Positions 7,797 to 14,244 of a DNA stretch of 64,000 nt are shown here, piece by piece. The position numbers and the translations under genes are program-made. The notes below the pieces were generated by a model. The model worked only from the letters and a program-made list of their open reading frames with translations. It searched no databases and was not told the DNA's origin. Source of the DNA: Streptomyces sp. NBC_01408. Its GTDB lineage: Bacteria > Actinomycetota > Actinomycetes > Streptomycetales > Streptomycetaceae. The DNA lies in assembly GCF_026340255.1 (NCBI RefSeq), contig NZ_JAPEPJ010000002.1:248001-312000 (forward strand), in the 5' to 3' direction. Numbering within the stretch: the stretch's first letter is position 1; every line of letters starts with the position of its first letter.

Positions 7797-7995
7797 GCGC
7801 GGCCGGCGGGTGCCGCATCGGGGACGGGAAGGGCGGACGAAGCCGCGGCCGAACCGGGGCACAGGGGAACCGGGACCGCGTACGGCCACGAGATCGTCGC
7901 GGCGCGGCACGGAGTATTGCGGATGGGTGACCGCCGCCACAAGAGCAAGAGGGTTTTCGGCACAACCGGCCCGTCCGGCGGCCTGGACCCGATGG

Positions 7996-8007
7996 TTACA
8001 CGTGGTG
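7996..8007. promoter_or_regulatory. Partial LacI-type operator TTACACGTGGTG
   Basis: One half is identical to the palindrome at 1555-1566; the other half is degenerate. It lies about 110 bp upstream of the better site at 8107-8118, so the two could act together through looping. Confidence 0.4.
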
Positions 8008-8059
8008 ATCCTGCGGATCTCCGGACGGTCACGATCTGCACAACGTCGGCCCACAAGGC

Positions 8060-8089
8060 TTGGCGGCGGCTCGAAATGGGTGCTACACA
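8060..8089 (+). promoter_or_regulatory. Candidate promoter of the MFS gene
   Basis: TTGGCG (8060-8065) and TACACA (8084-8089) with an 18-bp spacer. The operator at 8107-8118 lies just downstream of the predicted start point, the same arrangement as at the esterase promoter. Confidence 0.4.
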
Positions 8090-8106
8090 GTGTCCAGCGC
8101 CGCAGG

Positions 8107-8118
8107 TGACACGTGTAA
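8107..8118. promoter_or_regulatory. LacI-type operator TGACACGTGTAA
   Basis: Eleven of twelve positions match the perfect palindrome at 1555-1566. It sits between the candidate MFS promoter and the MFS start. Confidence 0.55.
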
Positions 8119-8266
8119 CAACATCAGGTGAACGCGTCATCGGCCCGTGGCTCCGGCAATACCTCTGCCCCGCTGCCCGCCGCCCCCACCGCCGCCCGCG
8201 CGGCGCCCCTCCCCCACGCTCGACCGCTGCTCGCCACCTCCCCGCACCGTCCCCCGAGGAGTCGTC

Positions 8267-9523
8267 ATGGCCACGAACGATATCGCCGGCCCGCTCACCA
8301 CCTCCGCCGCCGCGGAACCGCCCCGCCAGCGCGGGCTGTTGCTCCTGCTGCTGGTCGCCAACTCCGCGATGATGGCGGTCTACATGGGAGTGGGATCCGT
8401 ACTCCTGCCCACCCAGATCGCCGCGATCGCCCCCGATGACAAGGTCGCGGTCCTGGGCCTGATCGGCGGCATCAGCGCCATCTTCGCGACCGCCTTCAAC
8501 CCCATCGCCGGCGCACTCTCCGACCGCAGCGGGCGCCGCAGTCCCTGGGTGCTCGGCGGCGCCCTCGCCTCCCTCGCGGGTCTCGCCTTCCTCGGGAACG
8601 TGACCACCGCCCTGCTCGTGGGCATCGGCTGGTGCCTGGTCCAGGCGACGATGAACGTCTACCAGGCCGCCGTCACCGCCATCGTGCCCGACCGGGTACC
8701 CGCCGTCCGCCGCGGTACCGCGTCCGCGCTGGTGGGACTGGGGCTGCCGATCGGCGGCACGGTCGGCGTCCTCGTCGCCTCCCAGACCGCCGAGCACCTG
8801 CGCACCGGCTACCTCGTGTTCGGCGCGATCATCGCCGTGGCCGCCCTGCTGCTCACGACCTTCTGCCGGGACATCCCGCGCACCGAGCCGGCGACCCCCG
8901 CGCCGGCCGCGCCGAAGGGCGCCCAGTGGGCAGCCTTCCTCTCCGCCCTGGCCAGCCACGACTTCCGGTGGGCCTTCATCGGCCGGGCCCTGATGGTCCT
9001 CGGGTACTTCTCCGTCGTCGGCTACCAGCTGTACATCCTCGGCGACCACATCGCCCTGCCCGCCGGACTGACGCCGCCCGCCGCGATGGCCGTCCTCACC
9101 CCGGTGTCGATGGTCGCCATGGCCGTGTCCACCGTGGTCGGCGGCCTGCTGTCCGACCGGTGGAACCGCCGCAAGGTGTTCGTCGGCGTGTCCGCCGCCC
9201 TGGCCGGCCTCGTCATGGTGGTCCCGGTCATCAGCCCGACCTGGACCGGCATGCTCGTCTTCAGCGCGCTCAACGGCCTCGCGTTCGGCTGCTTCATGGC
9301 CGTCGACACCGCCCTCGTCACCCTGGTCCTGCCGAGCGCCGAGGACGCCGCCCGCGACATGGGCGTCCTCAACGTCGCGAACGCCGGGCCGCAGATCATC
9401 GCCCCCTTCGTCGCGTCGGCCGTCGTCACCGCCCTGGGCGGCTACACCCCGCTGTTCCTCGTCGGCGGGGCGCTGTCCCTGATCGGCGCCCTCGCGATCC
9501 TCCCGATCCGCAGCGTGCGCTGA
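8267..9523 (+). CDS. MFS transporter
   Basis: A 418-residue, 12-segment major facilitator protein. The loop between TM2 and TM3 carries the MFS signature 'GALSDRSGRRSPW'; a second related loop 'GGLLSDRWNRRK' lies in the second half. The start at 8267 follows GAGGAG at a proper distance; the open frame upstream is a Pro-rich non-coding stretch. The promoter region carries two copies of the LacI-type operator, so this transporter is probably co-regulated with the esterase at 1681. Substrate unknown; uptake or export of an ester or sugar-like compound is possible. Confidence 0.9.
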   Translation: MATNDIAGPLTTSAAAEPPRQRGLLLLLLVANSAMMAVYMGVGSVLLPTQIAAIAPDDKVAVLGLIGGISAIFATAFNPIAGALSDRSGRRSPWVLGGALASLAGLAFLGNVTTALLVGIGWCLVQATMNVYQAAVTAIVPDRVPAVRRGTASALVGLGLPIGGTVGVLVASQTAEHLRTGYLVFGAIIAVAALLLTTFCRDIPRTEPATPAPAAPKGAQWAAFLSALASHDFRWAFIGRALMVLGYFSVVGYQLYILGDHIALPAGLTPPAAMAVLTPVSMVAMAVSTVVGGLLSDRWNRRKVFVGVSAALAGLVMVVPVISPTWTGMLVFSALNGLAFGCFMAVDTALVTLVLPSAEDAARDMGVLNVANAGPQIIAPFVASAVVTALGGYTPLFLVGGALSLIGALAILPIRSVR

Positions 9524-9543
9524 CTTCCCGCGCCCGCCTGGGG

Positions 9544-9599
9544 CGTGTCGTCGAAGTGGCGCCGGCCGCCCGTAGGCCGGACGGGACTTCGACGACACG
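9544..9599 (+). terminator. Long stem-loop after the MFS gene
   Basis: A perfect 14-bp inverted repeat (9544-9557 with 9586-9599, arm CGTGTCGTCGAAGT) encloses a smaller CCGGCC/GGCCGG hairpin. It lies 21 bp after the MFS stop and before the surE promoter region, so it most likely ends the MFS transcript. Confidence 0.65.
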
Positions 9600-9725
9600 G
9601 CCTACGCGTTCGGGCCGGTCCGTACTCCGGCGGGCGTGCGCCGAGGGTCGCCCGCCCGCCGGTCTCCACCCGCCCCACCCCACCCTCCCTCCCTGCACTC
9701 TCCTCCCTCTCCGAAGGAGCACTCC

Positions 9726-10631
9726 GTGAGACGCAAGCGAGTTCTGCCGCTGGCCGCCCTGGTGCTGTGCGCACCGGCCCTGGCGGGCACGGCTCCCGCC
9801 GCCGCCGCACCGCAGGCCGCGCCCCCCGGCCCGCTGCGGATCCTGCTCACCAACGACGACGGCTACGACGCGCCGGGCATCCGCAAGGCGTACGAGCGCC
9901 TGACCGCCGCCGGGCACGACGTCACGATCATCGCGCCGCTCACGAACCAGAGCGGCACCGGAACGAAGATGATGAACGCCCCCACCATCACGGTGAAGCA
10001 CCCCGAGCCGAAGGTATGGGCCGTGGACGGCACTCCCGGCGACTCCGTGGCCTTCGGGCTGGCCGAGGTCTTCGCGGACCGGGCCCCCGATCTGGTGGTC
10101 TCCGGTACGAACTTCGGCCCGAACGTCGGCGGGCTCGCCACCCACTCCGGCACGGTCGGCGGAGCCGTCACCGCGGTGGAGTCCGGGGTACCGGCCATCG
10201 CGCTGAGCACCGGCGGCCTGACCGCGCCCGATCCGGTCACGACGGTCAACGCGATGGGCCCCACGATGGAGTTCGCCGTGAAACTGATCGACCGGCTGCG
10301 GACCCGCGCGCGTTCCGGTCCACTGCTGCCCGAGGGCGTCGGCCTGAACGTGAACCATCCCGTCGTCGGCACCGACGGCAAGGGCACGGCCGCCGGCGTC
10401 GCCACGACCTTCCAGGATCCGCAGAACTTCCTGGAACCGGACTTCACCGACTCCGGCGACAGCACCTGGAAGGTGACCGTCAAGGTGGCCCTGCGGCCCG
10501 CCGCCAAGGGCGGTGACATCGAGGCCGTGAGCGCCGGCAAGATCGCCGTCAGCCCGATGAACGCCGACTGGAACACCGGCCCGGCCGACCGCGCCGCGGC
10601 CTCCGCCCTGCTCTCCGGGCTCCGCCCTTAA
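9726..10631 (+). CDS. surE: Exported SurE-family 5'/3'-nucleotidase
   Basis: A 301-residue SurE-family phosphatase. The family's metal-binding start 'ILLTNDDGYDAPGI' is intact, followed by 'APLTNQSGTGTK', 'VDGTPGDSVAFGL' and 'VSGTNFGPNVGG'. These enzymes remove phosphate from nucleoside monophosphates and similar substrates with a divalent metal. Unlike classical cytoplasmic SurE, it begins with a clear signal peptide (RRKR, a hydrophobic core, then an Ala-rich cleavage region near residues 24-30), so it should act outside the cell. The GTG start follows GAAGGAG. It may scavenge phosphate together with the exported esterase gene downstream, from which a strong terminator separates it. Confidence 0.9.
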   Translation: MRRKRVLPLAALVLCAPALAGTAPAAAAPQAAPPGPLRILLTNDDGYDAPGIRKAYERLTAAGHDVTIIAPLTNQSGTGTKMMNAPTITVKHPEPKVWAVDGTPGDSVAFGLAEVFADRAPDLVVSGTNFGPNVGGLATHSGTVGGAVTAVESGVPAIALSTGGLTAPDPVTTVNAMGPTMEFAVKLIDRLRTRARSGPLLPEGVGLNVNHPVVGTDGKGTAAGVATTFQDPQNFLEPDFTDSGDSTWKVTVKVALRPAAKGGDIEAVSAGKIAVSPMNADWNTGPADRAAASALLSGLRP

Positions 10632-10640
10632 CCTACGCCT

Positions 10641-10680
10641 CGGCCGGGGGCGGGGCGGTGTGCCGCCCCGCCCCCGGCCG
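10641..10680 (+). terminator. Strong GC-rich terminator after surE
   Basis: A perfect 18-bp stem (10641-10658 with 10663-10680) closes a TGTG loop, 10 bp after the surE stop. Confidence 0.9.
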
Positions 10681-10706
10681 TTCACCATTCCAGGAGGACG
10701 GACGCG

Positions 10707-12338
10707 ATGAAGAAACCCTGGGAGCGGCTGCTCCGGCCGGCTCCGGCAAGACCCCTGCTCGGCACGGCCCTCGCGCTGGCGGCCCTGTTCGCCTCGGCGG
10801 TCCCGGCGAACGCGCTGGCCGGCGGCTCGGGCGGGTCACCCCGCCCGGTGGTCGCCGTCGCCGAGGGCGGCCTGCGCGGGCAGGTCCGGGACGGGGCGCA
10901 GGAGTTCCTCGGCATCCCCTACGCCGCTCCCCCGGTCGGGGAGGCACGGCTGCGGGCGCCGCAGGCGCCGCCCCGGTGGCACGGGGTGCGGGAGGCGGCC
11001 CAACAGGCTCCCGCCTGCCTGCAGTTCTCGCCGTTCGGGCTGCGGGATCCGGCGGCCGTCAGCGAGGACTGCCTGTACCTGGACGTGTACCGGCCCCGCA
11101 CCGCCCGTCCCGGAGCCCGGCTTCCGGTGGTCGTCTGGATGCACGGGGGCGCGTACAGCCAGGGGACGGGAACGCAGTTCGGCGGCCGGACCCTGGCCGA
11201 TCTCACGCAGAGCGTGGTGGTCAGCATCAACTACCGGCTGGGGCAGCTCGGTTATCTGGGACTGCCCGAGCTGGCCGCCGAGAACGGGCGCCGTTCCGGC
11301 TCGTTCGGGCTGATGGACCAGATCGCGGCGCTCCAGTGGACGCGGCAGAACATCGGCGCGTTCGGCGGGAACCCGGGCAGTGTCACGGTCTCCGGTCAGT
11401 CCGCGGGCAGTGGTTCCGTCTGCGCACTGCTGGCCGCGCCGTCGGCCGCCGGGCTGTTCCACCGGGCCGTACTGCAGAGCGGGCCGTGCACGCTGCTGGG
11501 CACGCCCGACGGCGCGCGGGCGGAGACGGAGGCGCGGACCTTCGCCGCGCGGGCGGGGTGCGCCGGTCCGGCCGGGGTCCCCGCGTGTCTGCGCGCCGCC
11601 TCCGGAGCGGCCCTGGTCGAGGCGGCGCGTACGGTGCCCACCTCGGGTCCGGCGTCCGGTGACGGGCTGCTGCCGGTCGATCCGGCGCGGGCCATCGGGA
11701 ACGGCGCCTGGAACAAGGTGCCGGTCCTGATCGGGAGCACCCGTTCCGAGGCCCGGCTCTTCGTCGCGCTGACCCAGCCGCACCTGACGGCGGAGCAGTA
11801 CACGGCGCAGATCCTCGCGGGGTACGGGGCCGCGGGGCCGGAGGTCCTCGCGCGGTATCCGGTGGCGGACCACGGCTCGCCCTACCTGGCGCTCTCGGCC
11901 GTCATGACCGACTCCACGTTCGCCTGCCACACGGCGTGGACGGCGCGGCTGTTCGCCGCGCAAGTTCCGACCTACGCCTACGAGTTCGACGACCCGCGGT
12001 CGCCGACCCTCGCGGGAGCGCAGGTCCCGGGGCTGGACCAGTCCAACGCCCACAGTGCGGAGCTCGCGTACCTGCACGACTTCACCATGGGCGACCGTCC
12101 GCTGACTCCCGATCAGGTCGCGCTGGCGACCTCGATGAAGCGCTACTGGGGGGCCTTCGCACGCTTCGGCACCCCGGTGGTGCCGGGCCAGGCGGCGTGG
12201 CCGGCGACCGGGGCGGGTGCCGGCGTGGGCGCCGCGACCGTCCTGACCCTCGACCCGGCGGGGACGCGGACGAGCGCGTCGTTCGAGGCGGACCACCAGT
12301 GCGCGTTCTGGCGGACCCAGCCGCCCCGGCCGATCTGA
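10707..12338 (+). CDS. Secreted type-B carboxylesterase
   Basis: A 543-residue exported carboxylesterase. The N-terminus is a signal peptide of about 38 residues ('LGTALALAALFASAVPANA'). The mature part shows 'QEFLGIPYAAPPVGE', 'SEDCLYLDVYRP', the oxyanion HGGAY, the nucleophile in GQSAG, and Glu ('GSTRSEARLF') and His ('DQSNAHSAEL') regions expected for the triad. It resembles the cytoplasmic enzyme at 4921-6522 but is clearly a separate paralogue. The ATG follows CCAGGAGGACG. Transcribed on its own between two terminators. Natural substrate unknown. Confidence 0.92.
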   Translation: MKKPWERLLRPAPARPLLGTALALAALFASAVPANALAGGSGGSPRPVVAVAEGGLRGQVRDGAQEFLGIPYAAPPVGEARLRAPQAPPRWHGVREAAQQAPACLQFSPFGLRDPAAVSEDCLYLDVYRPRTARPGARLPVVVWMHGGAYSQGTGTQFGGRTLADLTQSVVVSINYRLGQLGYLGLPELAAENGRRSGSFGLMDQIAALQWTRQNIGAFGGNPGSVTVSGQSAGSGSVCALLAAPSAAGLFHRAVLQSGPCTLLGTPDGARAETEARTFAARAGCAGPAGVPACLRAASGAALVEAARTVPTSGPASGDGLLPVDPARAIGNGAWNKVPVLIGSTRSEARLFVALTQPHLTAEQYTAQILAGYGAAGPEVLARYPVADHGSPYLALSAVMTDSTFACHTAWTARLFAAQVPTYAYEFDDPRSPTLAGAQVPGLDQSNAHSAELAYLHDFTMGDRPLTPDQVALATSMKRYWGAFARFGTPVVPGQAAWPATGAGAGVGAATVLTLDPAGTRTSASFEADHQCAFWRTQPPRPI

Positions 12339-12478
12339 CCGGCGACCGCCCGTGCCCATGGGAGTCGCGGCCCGTCAGCGATCGACACCCCGGTGTGGGC
12401 GGGGGAGGATGGAAGCGACGGGCGCGGTCCGGCCGACCCGGGCGCCCGGCGCCGCCTGCTGACGCGTACCGACGGCCC

Positions 12479-12513
12479 GCCCCGCCCCTGAGGCTCCGCC
12501 CCTGGGGCGGGGC
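12479..12513 (+). terminator. Hairpin after the secreted esterase
   Basis: GCCCCGCCCC (12479-12488) pairs with GGGGCGGGGC (12504-12513) across a 15-nt loop. Confidence 0.5.
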
Positions 12514-12630
12514 CCCGGAACGGCGTCGGCCGGACTTCGGGGGGGGAGAGCCGCACCACGCGCGTGCGGCCGTGCGTGCCCGCGGCGCTGCCTCTCCCTC
12601 TCCCCTCGATTCCCTTCCGGGAGGAAGATC

Positions 12631-12969
12631 ATGTACCGACCCACACGGCTCACCGTGCTCGCCCCGCTCCTGGCGGGGGCGTTCGTCCTCGGCCCGGCCT
12701 CCTTCGCCTGGGCCCAGTCGGCTCCCGCGGCCGCACCTACCGCCACCTGCTCCATCTCCGGCGTGTTCCCGGCGACCGGGAAGGTGCACCTCTCCGGCGG
12801 CGGGTTCACGCCGGGCCCGGCCTTCCTGTCGTCACCGACCGCCGCGGGAGGCTCGTTCGAGGTCGCCGAGAACGGCGGATTCCAGTTCCTGAACGTCGAG
12901 AACGCCCAGTACACCGTGACCCAGAGCGGCCAGCACACCCAGTGCAGCGGCTTCATGGGAACTGAGTAA
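12631..12969 (+). CDS. Small secreted protein of unknown function
   Basis: A 112-residue protein with a signal peptide (residues 1-about 31, core 'VLAPLLAGAFVLGPASFAWA'). The mature part of about 80 residues contains two Cys (in 'TCSISGVFPATG' and near the C-terminus 'QCSGFMG'), which may form a disulfide. It reads like a single small beta-sandwich ('GKVHLSGGGFTPGPAFL', 'YTVTQSG'). GGGAGGAAG precedes the ATG well. No family recognised. Confidence 0.75.
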   Translation: MYRPTRLTVLAPLLAGAFVLGPASFAWAQSAPAAAPTATCSISGVFPATGKVHLSGGGFTPGPAFLSSPTAAGGSFEVAENGGFQFLNVENAQYTVTQSGQHTQCSGFMGTE

Positions 12970-12974
12970 TCCGC

Positions 12975-13004
12975 TTCGGGGCGCGCCGGGGTGCGCAGTA
13001 GCAT
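12975..13004 (+). promoter_or_regulatory. Promoter for a leaderless transcript
   Basis: TTCGGG (12975-12980) and TAGCAT (12999-13004) are 18 bp apart. The ATG at 13011 lies 7 bp after the -10 box, where transcription should begin, and no ribosome-binding site precedes it. Confidence 0.5.
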
Positions 13005-13010
13005 CCCCGG

Positions 13011-14225
13011 ATGCCCAACATCGAGACCTTGACGCCCGCGGCCGGCCGGGCCGACGCAGCCGGGCTGCGGGTGTACGACGCGGACCTGCTCGCGCGGTGC
13101 GCCGTCGACCGTGCGCAGCCCTGGTGGCGCCGGACGGCTTGCGTGGACGCACTGACCGGCCGGGTGCCCGCGGCACGGGCCGCCGAACTGCTCGCGTGCG
13201 TCCGCGACACCGAGGACTCCGGGACGGTCCGCAAGGCCCTGCTGGGCCTCCTCTCGGACCGGGCTGAGCTCCTCCCCTGGCTGCGGCACGAGGACCGGCG
13301 GCGGGAGGAGGCGTACGGCATGCCGGAGGCGGTCCTCCAAGCGCGCGGGGCCCTCGGGGACCGCACGGCGGCGGTCGGGTTGGCGACCCTCGCGTTCAGC
13401 CACTGGCGGAGCCGGCGGGCGATCGGGGAGGCCGGACTGGACGCGCTCGTGGACCGGCACGGGGTGGAGGCGGTGCTCTGCGAGCTCGGCGGCGGGCGGC
13501 CGGAGGACCGGGCCGTCGCCGTGCGCGTACGGCACCGTGCCGGCGGGGACGTCACCGACTCGCTCGCCGACCCCGACCCGCAGGTGGCCCACCTCGCGCA
13601 GTCGCTGCTGACCTGCCCGGACCGGGTCCGCGCCTACCTCGCCGAGGCTCCGACGGCCGACGCCACGCTGTGGGCCGCGTACGCGCTGCACCGGCTGACC
13701 GGTGACGCGGCGCGGACGCGGGCGGAGTACGAGGCGCTGGGGCGTCCCCGGGTGGAGGTCGACGGCCTGGACGAGGAGCTCCGCCGGGCGATCGTGCACG
13801 AGTACGGGCACGAGTGCGAGAAGCAGAGCGACCCGCGATGGCGGATCGAGGCCCTGTGCACCGAGCCGCCGCGACCGCCGGACGAGGAGCGGCAACTGGC
13901 CCTGGCCACGGCCGCGCTGGCGGCTGCGGGGCTGACTCCCCGTACCCCGGTCTCCTGCGGCGACGCCCACCGCCAGGGCGGCGGTACGTACCACGTGATC
14001 GGGTACGGGGAGGGTGGCAGGAGCGAGGTCTTCATCAGCACGCTGGGGCGGTTCGCCGGCGACCACGGAGACGACCCCGCCGCCCGCGCCGCCCTCGAAG
14101 CGGCCGGCTTCCGCTGGATCGACGGGGCCACCGGATCGATCCGCGTCACCGGCCTCGGCGTCTACTACTTCGGGGCGCGCGACCCGCTCGACGTCCACAC
14201 GCTGCTGTTCTACTGGCAGGACTAG
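13011..14225 (+). CDS. HEAT-repeat-like protein of unknown function
   Basis: A 404-residue soluble protein, largely alpha-helical. Repeated helices of the type 'AAELLACVRDTEDSGTVRKALLGLL', 'AVGLATLAFSHWRS' and 'VAHLAQSLLTCPDR' look like degenerate HEAT/ARM repeats; the last about 110 residues look different, ending in a beta-rich domain ('VFISTLGRFAGD' to 'GVYYFGARDPL'). No enzyme motif seen. The mRNA is probably leaderless. The stop TAG lies inside the sequence CTAGTGCTGTGGCC, which is the end sequence of the MITE-like element at 7632. Convergent with the kinase-FtsK gene, 19 bp apart. Confidence 0.75.
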   Translation: MPNIETLTPAAGRADAAGLRVYDADLLARCAVDRAQPWWRRTACVDALTGRVPAARAAELLACVRDTEDSGTVRKALLGLLSDRAELLPWLRHEDRRREEAYGMPEAVLQARGALGDRTAAVGLATLAFSHWRSRRAIGEAGLDALVDRHGVEAVLCELGGGRPEDRAVAVRVRHRAGGDVTDSLADPDPQVAHLAQSLLTCPDRVRAYLAEAPTADATLWAAYALHRLTGDAARTRAEYEALGRPRVEVDGLDEELRRAIVHEYGHECEKQSDPRWRIEALCTEPPRPPDEERQLALATAALAAAGLTPRTPVSCGDAHRQGGGTYHVIGYGEGGRSEVFISTLGRFAGDHGDDPAARAALEAAGFRWIDGATGSIRVTGLGVYYFGARDPLDVHTLLFYWQD

Positions 14226-14235
14226 TGCTGTGGCC
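14222..14235. repeat. Solo copy of the MITE end, forming a stop codon
   Basis: CTAGTGCTGTGGCC matches the first 14 bases of the 7632-7796 element and contains the TAG that ends the preceding gene. No second inverted end is nearby, so this is a relic or an independently acquired end. Confidence 0.4.
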
Positions 14236-14244
14236 CTCGCCGCG

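Larger units (their letters stand above)
7384..8266. other. Long intergenic region between PAP2 and MFS genes
   Basis: About 880 bp with no convincing gene. It contains the inverted-repeat element at 7632-7796, two copies of the LacI-type operator (7996-8007 and 8107-8118) and a candidate promoter for the MFS gene at 8060-8089. Open frames crossing it in several directions arise from the inverted repeat and the high GC content. Confidence 0.7.

Noticed and set aside
7632..8109. Frames reading VLWPERF or similar in both directions
   Set aside because: They come from the inverted ends of the MITE-like element and do not form a gene.
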